From: Mugil cephalus
Lineage: Eukaryota > Chordata > Actinopteri > Mugiliformes > Mugilidae
Assembly (NCBI RefSeq): GCF_022458985.1
Contig: NC_061772.1
Span: forward strand, 29,881,501-29,945,500
Length of the DNA stretch: 64,000 bases
Direction: 5' to 3'
Shown here: positions 34,669-47,477 of the stretch, piece by piece
Numbering within the stretch: position 1 is the stretch's first letter
Layout of the letters: the number at the start of each line of letters is the position of its first letter
The notes under the pieces: generated by a model
Told to the model about the DNA's origin: nothing
The model's input: the letters and a program-made list of their open reading frames with translations, nothing else
Databases searched by the model: none
Program-made: the position numbers and the translations under genes

Positions 34669-37600
34669 CCCTGATGAGCTTTCTCTCCAAACTTGGACTG
34701 GAGAAATATTATCCCAACAGACTTTCACTTCAGTCTATCTTGGAGATCAACACAAACAGCTTAAATGAAAAACCTGTTTCATCACTACAGGACATACCAT
34801 GGTTCTTTCTCAGAAAACTTTTTAAAATCAGTGCCATCTGCAGGAGCTGTACACAAATAACAAGCAATCAGGAAGAAAACACTGATATCTGGGACCAGCT
34901 TCTTTACACTACAGATGATTCTGACAATAAGATTAACCCTCTTGACCTCATAGTAGCTCTCTTCCTTTGTGCTGACAGTTTCTTGCAACAGGAAATGTCT
35001 CTCAAAATGTCCATGTGCCAGTTTTCTGTCCCACTGCTGTTGCCTCATGGCAATAAGAGTCAGTGTAGCCTGATGCTTTGGGCTCTGAGAGACATCGTCA
35101 AAGAGTGGCGTCCACATGATCTGTCTGAATCAAGAGGTTTTGTTGAAGACAACATTGTCCAAGCAGATCTACCGTTCTATTCCTTTGTCAGGCTGAAAAA
35201 CTGCAGTTTATCAAAGTCTCACCTTCTGGACCGGATTCTTAGTCGGGACCAACAGAATCATAATATCTTCATACACAGAGATATGGAAGGAGGAGGAGTT
35301 AAAAGAGAAATATCCAATGGACTGGTGGAGGTCTGCTGGTATCTTCCATATGGGAAAGAAAATCTAGACATATTTCCAAATCCTGTTACTTTTGCAAATA
35401 TGAGAGGAGACATTTGTGAGTCACTTGAACAGTTCCAGTTTCTTCTTAAAGTATCAAGTATCACCTTTGTGTTCCTGGACAAAGTTGAAGAAAATGAGTT
35501 GAAGGTTCTGACTTCTGTTAAAGATGTGAAATCTAAACTCTTCCTGGTAGTTAATCAAAAAGAAATGAATGTTAAAGAAGACATGATGTCAGTCAAGAAA
35601 ACACTGGAGACACTGGATTTTCCAAAGGACAGTGTAATAGTAAAAAAAACAGGTGATAATGCAGCATTTTTTTCAAAGAAACTTTCTGAAGCCATCAAGA
35701 CATGTCTCTCACATGTCAAAGCTACAACCAGCATTGTAAATATGTTTGACAAAGCTGTTGAATTTGGTCTGTCTGTGGACGAAAACAAAACTGACCAACA
35801 AAACAAAGCAGCCAAAGAGATCATGGATGTCATTGGGGTCAGATCGATTCCACAATACAAGAGTCAGCAACTTCCTCTACAAGGAGATAATTGGAAAAAG
35901 TTATCAAATTTAGAAAAGGAGGAGTGTAGACTAAAGACATCTGGTAGCATAGGTCTGGAAGAATATAAATCTTCTCTTCAAGAAAAACAACAAAAAATTA
36001 GGAAGGAGCAAAAGAAATACAAACTATCCAAAGGAATGGAGACTTTTATTAATAACTTATCAACGAATGACAAAGTAAAAAGAGACTTTTTCCTCAAGTG
36101 GATGAAACTAAAACTCGATTCCCATTCAAGGAAGAATCTGTCTGATCTGCGAAACAAATTCAAAGAACAATGTAAGAAGAAAGATGTGAAACAAATAGCA
36201 GAGTTGGATCAAGCTTTGGTGGAGAGCTCTTTAGGTGTAGAACATTACATGAGAGAGATGGGACTGATCTATGAGTTTTTGCCAGAACCTCATCATGAAA
36301 GATATCATCTCCCTTCTCTGGCTGCTGAACTGCTGTTGGACGGATTTCCTTTAGAGCTCTTGGATGGAGATGCTTCCAACATCCCACAGAGATGGGTGAC
36401 AGATGTGCTGATGGAGCTTCACAAGAAGGTTGGAGAGAAGAGCAGACTGTTGGTACTGACTGTATTAGGAGTTCAAAGTTCAGGGAAGTCAACACTCCTC
36501 AACACCATGTTTGGTGTACAGTTTCCTGTCAGCAGTGGCAGATGTACCAGAGGAGCTTATATGCTGTTCCTCAAAGTTGGAGAGGATTTGAAAAGTGACT
36601 TAAAATCTGACTTCATAGTTCTCATTGACACAGAGGGTCTAAAATCTCCTGATATGGCACAACTAGAGGAGAGTTATGAGCATGACAACCAGCTGGCAAC
36701 CTTTGTAATCGGCCTCAGTGATGTCACCATCGTCAACATTGCAATGGAGAACACAACTGAAATGAAAGATGTCCTGCAAATCACAGCCCATGCATTCCTG
36801 AGAATGAAGTTAATTGGTAAAAAACCCATTTGTTATTTTGTTCATCAGAACGTTGCAGGAGTTTCAGCTCATTCCAAGTGTCTGACAGAAAGAAAACATC
36901 TGTTGGATCAACTCAATGAAATGACACAAATTGCAGCTGAAATGGAAAAGCGGCCTTCTATCAAAGCCTTCACTGATGTACTGGACTATGACATAGAAAA
37001 AAACAACTGGAACATCCCAGGACTCTGGCATGGAACACCTCCAATGGCTCCAGTGAACACAGGTTACAGTGAAGCTGTAGCTAATTTTAAGAAACATCTT
37101 CTGGAGACAATGAAAGGAGACAGAAGATCTGAACCCTCACAGATCCCTGAGTTTCTAGAATGGACGAGAAGTCTCTGGAAAGCAGTCAAATACGAGAACT
37201 TCATCTTCAGTTTCAGAAACAGTCTTGTGGCTCATGCCTATGACAACCTTTGTAAAGAGTTTAATGACTGGGAGTGGGAGTTTAAGAAAGAGATTCTCTC
37301 CTGGCAGACAGAAGCAGAGGTAGAAATCCTCGATACAGGAAATGAATCTGAACTCCAACATTTAACTGAACTGGTTGAATCAAGAAAACAGGAAGTTTCA
37401 GAAAAAATAGAAGTCCAGCAACAATTAATGAAGCAGAAGCTTGATGACTACTATAAAAGACAAAACGTCCATGCAAATCTAATAGAAAAATACAAAACTG
37501 ACTTTATCAGCACCGTCAGTAGTCTTGCAAATGAAATCAGATATTCAACAATCAATAAGCTGGACTGTGTCTTGGAATCAAGAAAAAGTTCAAAAGAAGT

Positions 37601-39326
37601 TCATGATATTTGGAGGAAACACAGAGAAATGATTGAAGAACAAGTAAAAAAATTCTTGAGTGACTCCAAGAAGAGGACAGAGTCCGATGAACAACTGACA
37701 TGTGAGTTTGAGAAGATGTGGATGAAAGCCACAGAAAAGGTGTCAGGTCTACCTGAACAAAATATACCTGAAAAAATGCTCGACCAGTTGAAAAAGCACT
37801 TTGGCAACCGTAATGTCAGTGAGTATTTTCAGAACATTGGAGATCTACAGCAGATTGGAATGAGTCCGTTTAAGGTCACAACTGAGCACATCAAAACTGG
37901 AATAAAGAACATTGTGAATGTGTTCATCAAAAAAGACATTACAAGAGAGTTGCAGACAACAGCTGATACTATCATTGAGTCTTGTAATCAATTTGTGGTT
38001 GAAATCACACAGACAAACACAGATTATGTTGAGTCTTATACAAAGGATCTTTTGGACAAAATAGATGAAAGCCTAGAACAAATACCCAAGGACTGCAAAC
38101 TTAAGTTTGAGGTTGATCTGAAACTGCACATTTGTGGTTTTGCTTCAAGAGAATTTCTTAAAATGCACCAAAAATTCTTGTCAGGTGTAAATCCTAAAAT
38201 TCAGCTGGAGAAATACAAGGATCAGTACTTTTCAGACTTTGTTGATTTATACAATCAGAGAGATCAAACTCAGAAAAAAGCAAATTATTTTGTCAAGTTT
38301 TGCCTCAAACCTGCTGTTGAAGACTACATCAACAGATCTCTGGGAATAGACATCGTGGATGAAATTTTGACAAGCTTCCATTCAACAGAGTTCAGCTCCC
38401 GCTCTTATTTCCAGTACAACATTCAGAGAGAGTTGCTGCAGAAGGAAGACTTTCAGAGCTTTGTCAAGTACATTTCTAGATATGAAATATTTGTCAAAGA
38501 ATGGATATTTCAGCACATTAAGCAAAAGATGTCTGAGAAGACTATGGGCAAACTGAAGAACAAAAATCTTGAGGTCATAGTCCAAAAACTAGAAGCAGCA
38601 ACAGAACAGGCCTCAAAAGGAGAGGATGGTGTTCTTCTGCCAGATGACACAGAAAGCATCACCAAGTTCATCAGGAACATGAGAAAATATCTGATTAAAG
38701 ACATCTCAATCTCAGTGGAGGCTGAAGAAACAACACTGTTCCTAATCCAAAGCACATGTCATCCATTTATCCAGAGTCTGAAGATCTTAATAGAAGAGAT
38801 GAAAGCTCAGCTTCAGGAGGAATTCTCCAAATCTGAAAACATCACTGAGACTCTGAACAAACTTCCAATCAAACCACAGGATGAGCTTTTCAAGAGAGTG
38901 TTTGGTTGTGGAAAACAATGTCCATTTTGTAAAGTTCCCTGTGAGGCTGGAGGCAAAGAACACCAGCAACATCATGCAGCTGTACATCGGCCACAAGGTC
39001 TTGGTAAATACAGAAATACAGACTCTAAGAAGCTGGCAGAAACACTGTGTGCAACTGATGTGTACAGTGATCGTAAATTCAAAAACACAGACACTAAATG
39101 GGAGTGGCATCCTTACAAAGAGTATCACACATACTATCCAGACTGGAACATTCCTCCAGACCCCACCATAGAGGCATCTGACTACTGGAAGTACATCCTG
39201 GTGAAGTACAATGACAGATTTGCTAAAGAATATAAGGCCAAACCGGCTGATGTTCCAAAGACCTGGAAGAGAATCACAGAGGAACAAGCTCTGAAAGGTT
39301 TAAAAGATGCCTTCAACATAAAGTGA
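34669..39326 (+). CDS. Interferon-induced very large GTPase (VLIG/GVIN1-like) copy 2, giant exon 3
   Basis: One uninterrupted exon. With exon 2 it predicts 1561 residues. The N-terminal part (about 10-600) starts MSFLSKLGLEKYYPNRLSLQ and is the URGCP/VLIG-type region. The GTPase domain follows with P-loop GVQSSGKST at 610-618, a switch region with RCTRGAY, and DTEG at 663-666. A canonical N/TKxD is not obvious; 'YFVHQNVAG' lies near the expected place. A long helical, coiled-coil-prone stalk spans about 850-1400. Near the C-terminus C1423, C1427, C1430, C1434, H1441, H1444, H1445 and H1449 form a Cys/His cluster that looks metal-binding. The last 100 residues are Trp/Tyr-rich. Mammalian VLIG-1 is larger (about 2400 residues) but also encoded mostly by one exon. 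Likely role: interferon-induced, dynamin-superfamily GTPase of cytosol/nucleus; precise function unknown. An ISRE-like element and TATA box precede it. Confidence 0.95.
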
Positions 39327-40320
39327 ATAATGTTCAAACCTGATGAACATCTACAAACTAAAATGTTTAATTATAATACAATGATTATACTGAACTTATC
39401 ATCTAAGGAAATATGAAAGATAGAAATAGACATTTTCTTTTTAGTTATTAATACTTTTTTATATTTTTGGATTTCTAGTAACCAGTGACATGATGAAGAT
39501 GATGGGAATGCACAGCAGACACCATGTAAACAAAGACTTAAAGGACTCAGAAAAAGTTGAGATACTTTTAAATTCTTTCTATATTTTTCACTTTGTTTCA
39601 TTCATAATATGTTTATAGAACTACACATGCAGGACAATGAATGTTTGAAATATATAAAATGTTTTTACAGTTTTAAGTATATTTTATTCTTTTGCGAAAT
39701 GGAATATTTAAATGTCAAGAAGATTTTTTTCATTATTATTATTTTCTTGTGATAAGTAGCTAAAAATATCACTACACATATTAACTAGTGAATAATGTAG
39801 TAATCATGATGATGAGGACAGGCCATTTGACACAGATGCTTTCTACTACATCTCTGTTCTTTCATATTTTACAGTTTTATTTGTAACATGTAAAGAATTT
39901 TCATATTGTGAAGAAATAACCTCATGTTTTAATGTCCCAATAAGACAACAGCAGGTGACGCTGAAACTCTTTTTAGACAAGGCTTGCCATATTGTTTCTA
40001 CTTTGACTTTTTTTTTCAAGATTCATGTTTTCATAAAGCACAGTAATGTGAGTAATGACTAATAATGATAAGATCTGTTCCAACATTGTGTCTAATAAAT
40101 AGAATATAATAGAAATCAACACTCGAGTGGCTGTAGTTAATGTTTTACATCAGTGTCTCAAATGAAGATGGATGAAACAGGTCCAGATGAGAATGTAGCA
40201 GATAATTAGTCAGACCAGAGCAGACTCCAGACATTTTGGTGCAAATATTTTCTCAGTGCATCATCACAGCTGTAGAGTAGATTTAGTTATTACAGTACAA
40301 GTTAAATGTTGAGTCAAAAG
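39327..40320 (+). other. 3' UTR and downstream flank of VLIG copy 2
   Basis: Collinear with the copy 1 flank apart from the insertion there. The block at 40050-40310 is the conserved unit-end repeat also present at 26346-26640 and, shorter, at 56690-56860. Confidence 0.7.
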
Positions 40321-40975
40321 TCAAACTTCAGTCGGTCAAAGCCAAAGAAACCCTGACACCTGTAGGAAGAGATGAGCAGTGTACTCTTTCCTGCTGAGGA
40401 GTGGAAAATACCCAAAGCTAACACCAGGTGATGAGCTGACTGAAGGCACCTGCCTGCATTTTGTCAGTGAGATCACTTGGCTTCAGACAACACAGGAGAA
40501 ACAACTGTTCAGCTTGGGCTAGATCATGTAGAAGCTACTGGTAACTAGGATAGGATGAACTATGAATGAACTGAAATTACACTGATGAAACTTATAATTG
40601 AATAATGGAATTACATTAATAATAAATGTTTTGTTACTAAAAAGCAGATAAGATGTTGTTTATGTTTCATGATCAGGACAAACAGCCTATTGATGTATTC
40701 ATGCATCAGTCAATGATATAAAGATTAAAACAGTGAATAGTCTGCACTTAAAAAAAGTTAAATTAAAAGGTAAAATATTTGAAAAATTACTAAAAACATT
40801 TTAAACCAAATATTTCCTCCTGTAGTAAATACAAATCAAGAAGAGGAAAGGAGTTGTCTCACTATTTTAATCTCTAGTTGGGACTCTGCATTACTAAAAT
40901 GAAACAAGAATTATCAAAGTAGCTTCTGTATCTTAGGTAACATTATTAGACTTCTAATCACTGGGCGAGAGGTGG
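40321..40975. other. Intergenic DNA right of VLIG copy 2
   Basis: No gene seen. The sequence around 40917-40950 resembles 26660-26690 of unit 1, so part of 40321-40910 is probably an insertion into the duplicated flank. The inserted sequence is not recognised. Confidence 0.4.
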
Positions 40976-41190
40976 GTCCACCCTGAACATGTCTCTAGTC
41001 TATCACAGGACTAACACAGAGAGACAGACAACCATTCACACTCACATACGGACAATTTAGAATCAGCAATGAACCTAACGAGCATGTCTTCAGATGGTGG
41101 GAGGAAGCTGGACTCCACACAGGAAGGATTGAACCAAGACCTGCTTGGTGTCAGACATCAGAGCTAAACACCATTCCACTATGCTGCTTA
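40976..41190. repeat. Common fish interspersed repeat fragment
   Basis: Contains 'gggcgagaggtgggtccacc', 'cagacaaccattcacactca' and 'atggtgggaggaagctgga'. I recognise this as a very widespread fish repeat, but I cannot name its family with confidence. Confidence 0.6.
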
Positions 41191-42425
41191 TGGACAGACT
41201 TGGACACTAAAGGATATACTGTGTATATTATTCTGACTGAGAATTAGCTTACAGTGTCTGGAGAAACTTTTAGGTTGTGTGTTCTCATGTATTTTTATTA
41301 TCCTGTGCTTTTATTTTGAAGCTCTATGTTCAGTGGAGGTCGTGTGACCCTCTTAAGCCAATGAAATGTTATGAGTACGTTTTTTGTTGTTATCATAAAC
41401 CCCCTTTATGCCATGTGAGTTCTTGACTGTGGCTGATGAAGGGATGTGAATAAAAGAACAAAAGAAGAGATGGTGTTGATTTTTCCCTCCTAAAATTGCA
41501 GAAGAAAGAGAAAATGTAACAGAAACAGTTGCACTTTTGGAGCCACCAGCAGACGATCCAGTTTATTGAAATGACATGTCCTTGCCATGTCTTTTCAAAT
41601 GTCAGTATGAGTTCTGTTGATTCATGAATGTGGCAGGAGGAGTGAACCTGAATCTATGTGATGCACAAATACTGCTGCTAATTGACATTTCTTCTACGAA
41701 ATTTGCAAACCAAAAGAGTTCGGTATGAAGAAACAGAGAGAACTGGCAGAACTGAAAATTCAGAGAAAAAAGATATCTGGAACTGGACCTAGAGAATCCA
41801 GAAGTTGGAATGTGAGGTGAGTATTCCAGTGCTAATACTGTATTTGTGTGTTAATCTGTGTGACGTTTGCTCCCTCTACTCCAGACTCAAAGCTGAGAAA
41901 CCGTGCATGTAAAATAAAATTGGAACTAGAAAACAATTGTGTCTTTTTTTGTCTTTTCATTTCTTTTTTTTTTAATCATGAATGTGGGGTATACAATGGA
42001 TTGGAGGTGGAATTTTTGAATATGACTACACAGTGTGCTACCAATGCTAGACAAAATGCACATACACAGAAAAAAAAGACACAAGAGCATTTATTGGCAA
42101 AAAATCTAAATTCAGCACAGTTTAGGAAAGGAATATATATATATAATTAACTGCAGTGATACACATATTAATCAAACCTCTGACAGCGCTTTGATTAGTA
42201 GTCTTTATTAGTCTTGGAATATAACACTAGGCCCGATAGTAATAAAACCAAATGAATGAACTGAAATATTGTTGTTGCTTTAATTATTAGAACAATGACA
42301 CACACTGAACTAGGAAATCAAAAAGAACTGACCTCAGACTGTAGGTATTCTACAGAACTCACTCTCATAGTTTAAATAAAAACTCTTGGTTTCTGGCTCA
42401 CACACGAAGATTTATATAGAATAAA
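41191..42425. other. Intergenic DNA, nothing assigned
   Basis: AT-rich spacer. A 100-codon frame at 41848-42150 is low-complexity at its end and has no family resemblance. A short (AT)n run lies at about 42131-42145. Confidence 0.5.
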
Positions 42426-42429
42426 TTAA

Positions 42430-42750
42430 ATATGCCAAAAAGAAATAAAAACCTGGGCCAATGAAACCACAGCTATCTACAATGTATTTAATAACAAGAA
42501 AAACAGGAAAACAAGAACATAGCATGATCTCCTAAACAAAAAAACAACACAACAGAGAATGAAGGGAAAGGCAGGACTATATATACACACATTGGCAGAA
42601 GGAAGACGAGACACAGGTGAAACCAATCAAGACAGTAACGGAGGGAAACAGGAAGTAACACAAAGCAGGAAACCAAAGGACTTTAAAAAATAAAACAGGG
42701 AACTCAAAATACGTTCATGGTTCAATGACAGAGAATCATGACAGCATGGC
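42430..42750. mobile_element. Unclassified interspersed repeat
   Basis: The right half, 'ttggcagaaggaagacgaga' through 'cacaggtgaaaccaatcaag' to 'gagaatcatgaca', matches the right part of the element at 12790-13640 in layout. It is the third member here of that class. Confidence 0.4.
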
Positions 42751-43109
42751 CACATTTCACATAATCTTAGCAAGATGAAAACATCCACCAATACTTTCTG
42801 AAATGTTTATTTTAAATGAGTTAAATGTTTTAACTCATTTAGCAAACTGAACACCAGCAAATGTTCTTTTAATTTTCCATGAAGGTTTAAAACCTGCTCT
42901 GAACCATCATTTCTTTGTGTCTGGACACATCATCCTACAGAAAAAGGCCACTGCCTTCAGGGAATATTGTTTCTATTAAAGAGTGTACAGGGTCTGTAAC
43001 AATGCTTAGATAGTTGGTATATGTCAGAGAGACTGTAGTACTGACCACTGCAGACCAGGAACAAGAGCTGTAGTTCTGGAGAAGCTGTGACCCAGTCAAC
43101 TAGACATCA

Positions 43110-43345
43110 GTGAGTCTGATCTTCATCAAACTCAATCAGTCCTTCTCCTTTCTTATTTCAACTTCAACTTACATCAACTCTAAGACAAAATGAAATGTTC
43201 AGCCTGCTGCCTCATATATCTCACCCTCTGACAGGAGCCACGAGAACCAGATAATCACTTATCAGTGGTCATAATGTTGTGGCTTAGTGATAGTGATAAA
43301 ATTATATGCAGTTCAGTCTTCTACCTCTTGAGGGAGTCATCAACC
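43110..43345. repeat. Block resembling the upstream flank of VLIG unit 1
   Basis: Sequence such as 'cccactgacaggagacaaat' at about 9980 and 'accctctgacaggagccacg' at 43223, followed in both places by 'ttatatgcagttc', shows homology between 9590-10150 and 43110-43345. No GTPase coding sequence follows it. Confidence 0.6.
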
Positions 43346-43449
43346 CACATCAGAGCTCTATATTATAGAGAGTCTGTTTAACCACCATCTGAGCTATCCC
43401 TTTATGCTGATTGGTTCTGAGCTGGTCACGTGTTTCATGGGCGCCATGT

Positions 43450-44640
43450 TAGATACACTGTTAAAAAAAAATCCTAAACAAACAGTAAATTTCTGTCAGC
43501 TGGGGCGCCAAAAAAATACGTGAAATAACAGAAACTTACTTTCTCATAAAAATACAGCTATTGCCATAATTAAAATACAGTTTGTACTTGTAATTTCAAC
43601 AAGATTTTGCCTTATTTTCAGGTTGTTTTAACACTTAAATAGAAACATTTTCACCTTTTAAAACAATTAAATTACCTAGAAATATGGTAAATAAATGTTG
43701 TATTATGAATAATAATGCTTAGATTTACAGAAGTGTGCTGTTATTAGTTGGTTTTAATGACATTATTTTATGGGAAGAGATTGTATATTACTTTATATTT
43801 GATGTAATATAACAGTTTATGACGCAAAATAAGATTCATCTTTCAAAACACGTCAAAACACTGTTGCAAAACTAGATATTTGGTTAGATTGCAAGAATTT
43901 ACTGTTAATTTTAGAAAACATCAAATGGATACTTAATTGTTTTACGTTGTTTTTAATGTTTAATTACAAACATTTTACATTTTAAAATAATGAAATTACC
44001 CATAAAGATGGAAAATGAACATTGTAATATGAATAATAATGCTAAAAGTTACAGAAATGTGCTCTTATTAGTTGGTTTTAATGGCATCATTTTATTTAAA
44101 AAGGCTGTATATGACTATATTAGATGTAATATAACAGTATACAACAATAATTTGATCTTTCAGAACACGTCAGAAAAAGGTAACTACATATTGGGTGAAC
44201 AACTGCAATAATTTACTGTTTATTGTAGCTTTTTTGATTTCTTTTACATTGATCTCCTGAATATTTAAAGGACTTTCAACAAAAACTATACTCACCTAAT
44301 AACACCAGAATTATTTTAAATTTTAATAGTTTAAACAGTCTTTTGGCCAGTGGGAAATTAATTGTTGTGTTTCAATGAGACCAAACTGCAGCAGGTAACC
44401 ATCATTACAGCTGTAGTGGCACTCCGTTCGCTCTTCTTTGTTTACTTTACCACTTCTGGAGTCAGTCGAAAAAACACTCTTTTCCACGCGAGCGACGAGA
44501 CATGACAACTTCTTTTGTCTTTTAAGATGTTCACTTAAAACAAAAGGTAAATTACAACGTCTGACGCACGGTCAAAAGACTGTGTCGCTTCCATGTTCTG
44601 ACTCGAAACGTAACGTAAACAGTCAGTTACCATAGTTACC
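43450..44640. mobile_element. Unclassified DNA element with internal 0.3-kb duplication
   Basis: Starts near 'acactgttaaaaaaaaatcc', resembling the ACTGTAAAAA ends of fish DNA elements. Inside, 43620-43930 and 43935-44230 are diverged copies of each other, sharing 'atgaataataatgct', 'attagttggttttaatg' and 'gatgtaatataacagt'. There is no transposase frame. A clear right terminus and target duplication were not found. Confidence 0.5.
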
Positions 44641-44999
44641 ACTATGCAGTGACATCACATCATAGAATTTAGAGTATAGAAACATTTTTAACCTTACACA
44701 CATGACTTGTGTATTTTAACTGACCCTTATTGGCCCTTACAACAGAAATATTCAAAAATCAATTTAATTAAAATGGAAAAAAAATAAAAAATTCAACTGA
44801 ACTGGTAATGAAAGAAAAAAGTAAAAAAGAAAGAAAGAAAGAAAAATATAGTTGAGTTACCAATTTACATACAAGGCATCCATAACCTGGTCAACTCACC
44901 ATACATCCACAACACTGATTAGAAACTTGGTCAAACCTCACTGGAAATGAATCCATACTCTATCCAGACAGTTGACGAGGTGTGGTATCCATACTTGAA
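44641..44999. other. Intergenic, A-rich spacer
   Basis: Contains an (AAAG)n-type run near 44822-44846. No gene seen. Confidence 0.5.
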
Positions 45000-46270
45000 C
45001 TACTTGTTGATCGTAGTGAAGTTGCAGTTTCTGAGCTGTAACCACCTGAAGAGAACACAGAAAACATTACCTGTTATATATATATATATTAAATTATAAA
45101 TAATAACTTCTAATAACAGTTTAAGAGGCAGGACCAGGATAATGGTGCAAGAAGATCCAGCCTTTTCCAACACCACAGCAGTCACACGAGTCCCACTATA
45201 GACAACACCGTTGCTTTGGGACAGACAAGCTTGTGAGATCTCAACATAACACACTACAAAAGACACACCAGGCTGACTATACATGGGAACTAAATGAACA
45301 ACATATTGTTGTTGGGGGAACTATTGCTACTGCTGGATACAAAAGTCATTTTTTCTGTACATTGTAATAAAATATCCTGTGTTCATCCCATCATTAGTTG
45401 TGTGTCATTTGCTACCGAATCAGAATCTAGAGAAGACAGACCCAACTGATGATAATGATTTATAAGCACACTGTCAATTCACTGCTGCTGATTGTACTAT
45501 ATTACACTAAGTTACAGGTAGATTATGTTATTTTTCAGCCCATCTAACCCAAAAGAGTAATTGTGTGCAACAGATGCATGTACTCACCAGAGAGGGGCAT
45601 CTGGTCAGACTGTGTTACTGGACTTGTACTGGTACTGGCTCTGCTCAACTGGTTGCTCTGGCTGCTTGGAGGACTGTCCAAGACATGTTGTTGGCCTTAT
45701 TAAAGGACAGATAGTAGTAATATTTAAACACAGACATCACATAGCTCAATCTGGGTATATTATTACCTAACATAATTCTATACTCAGTAGCCATTGATAT
45801 GTTTTAAACTGTTCCTTTCTCAATATAATGCAGTACACCACCACTAAGACCCACTATGAAATCAGTGATGAACAAGGTGTGGTGTATAGTCATCAACTTT
45901 TTCAAAACATCAACAAAAATGTAGAGAAGATTCTTTGAAGTATAATTGATAGTAGAACTGCTGTATTGGACTACATTGATTAGTACAGGTGGACCTAATA
46001 AGTAGATTTTGACGTAGATTTTTTAATGTGAAAGTTTATTCTGTACAAATTGAAACACATACCTGACTTTTTGAGCAGTGACAGACGTTTCCTGGCTTCA
46101 ACTTGTCTGAGGACAGAAAGGAGGTCACTCTCCTGCAGGTAGCTCAGGTCCTCAACTCCTAAACATTACAGATGCTCCAGCAAAGGCTCAGGGTCTCTCG
46201 GTTTAGGTACTGATTTGATGAAAGACAGAAGCGGGCTCTCTGCATCCATGACTAGGAGGACTAGAAGGGA
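45000..46270 (-). pseudogene. Decayed multi-exon gene with SAM-like N-terminus, probably element-derived
   Basis: On the minus strand ATG near 46249 opens MDAESPLLSFIKSVPKPRDP followed by EPLLEHL, a stop, then 'CLGVEDLSYLQESDLLSVLR' and QVEARKRLSLL, which looks like a sterile-alpha-motif-type helical domain. The in-frame stop marks it as broken. A second exon-like piece at about 45697-45590 is Ser-rich and ends at a GTGAGT donor, and a third near 45050-44980 follows a TTCTCTTCAG acceptor. I do not recognise the family. Similar SAM-plus-unknown proteins occur in fish mobile elements, so this is a guess. Confidence 0.4.
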
Positions 46271-46416
46271 TGAAAAATACTGTTACTGTCAGATTTTAAT
46301 GTTTCAAACTCCAGATGACTCAACAATGCTATGCTTAAGTGAAATTACTCTTGTCCCACAAAGCTTGTACACATGCAAATGGTAATAATCTAGTTTCTGC
46401 TTAGGCTTCCAACATT

Positions 46417-46740
46417 TCATGCTTGTTTCACTTCATACAATGCAAATGCTGGCACATAGGACACATCATGAGGTGTAACAATAAAGTATACATGCTGGTC
46501 CTGCATCACAAGCATGAGCTGAATCTGTCTGAATTCAAGTGCCTCACCTTGGTTTAAACACAGAAAGACCCTTTTTGTACTGAGTGCCTTTCCACTGCAC
46601 CTCGGTAGCTGCTCAACATTGGGTTCTTTGACTAAGGTTTCTCCTACTGCGGAGCACACAGCTTCACTGTACAGTTCAGCATGGAAAGGAGGGGAGCTCT
46701 TAACCACCAGTTTATGCCATGAAATCAACTCTCGCCACTT
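46417..46740 (-). other. Open frame, possible C-terminal exon of an unrecognised element protein
   Basis: The minus strand encodes about 103 residues, 'MISWHKLVVKSSPPFHAELY' to 'VPAFALYEVKQA', with a plausible acceptor just upstream (CTACAGATAAGTGG on the minus strand, about 46746). No transposase motif is recognised. It lies directly upstream, on the same strand, of the SAM-like start, so the two may be the end and the start of neighbouring copies of one element class. Confidence 0.35.
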
Positions 46741-46749
46741 ATCTGTAGG

Positions 46750-47477
46750 GAGAAAGAAAAAACAATGATGAAATTTGGCAAAATCAAAATAAATGCTATT
46801 GGTTGTGAAATAGTCGACCTAAACTGTGTTAGCAGATCTCCCCTCAATAAACTAGAAGATGATTAGCTTATCCTTTACATTTTTTCAGTATTGTTTTGAA
46901 TTTCATGTTGACCACTGACTAGTGTTGCACCAAAATTCTACTTTGAAAAAACCTTGAAAAAGGCAGAGTAGGTCGCTCCTCCTATATTTGTTATAGGCAA
47001 GAGGAAGATGAAAATATTAGTTTTAAGAAAGAGTAACTGGTTGAAATAAACCCTTACCAAATCTCAGTATCATTTATAAAAAAAATGTTATCTCTTGTTT
47101 GGAAGAAAATCCACTTAAAATGTCTCAGTAGCGACACTTGCATGTGGAGGAGTAGGAGCAGTCTGCGTGGAAAGAAGACTTTGACATTTTAACATGTTTC
47201 ATAAAATCCAGCTTCCTATCCTAGCCAGAAATCATGCCATTTCAAGTGACACAGTAAAGGTTATGGCCAAAAAAGTAGTGAAAATGTAGAAGAGGGTTAA
47301 CAATCGATTATTGTTCATTGTTGCAGCTCTAAACAAATGTTGTTCCTCTTTTTCTCCGCCTGTGTCAGTCAGTTCACAAAAGTAAACGTAATGACTCACT
47401 GGTAAGTGCTAAGCTAACGTTAGTGTAAATAAAATAAAAAGTGTGTGGTCTGGCTGACTACTAACACTCATAGATAT
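46750..47477. other. Spacer left of the Gypsy LTR
   Basis: No coding similarity is seen in this AT-rich stretch. Confidence 0.5.

Noticed and set aside
41848..42150. 100-codon plus-strand frame
   Set aside because: Low-complexity sequence, no similarity to a family, no splice context.
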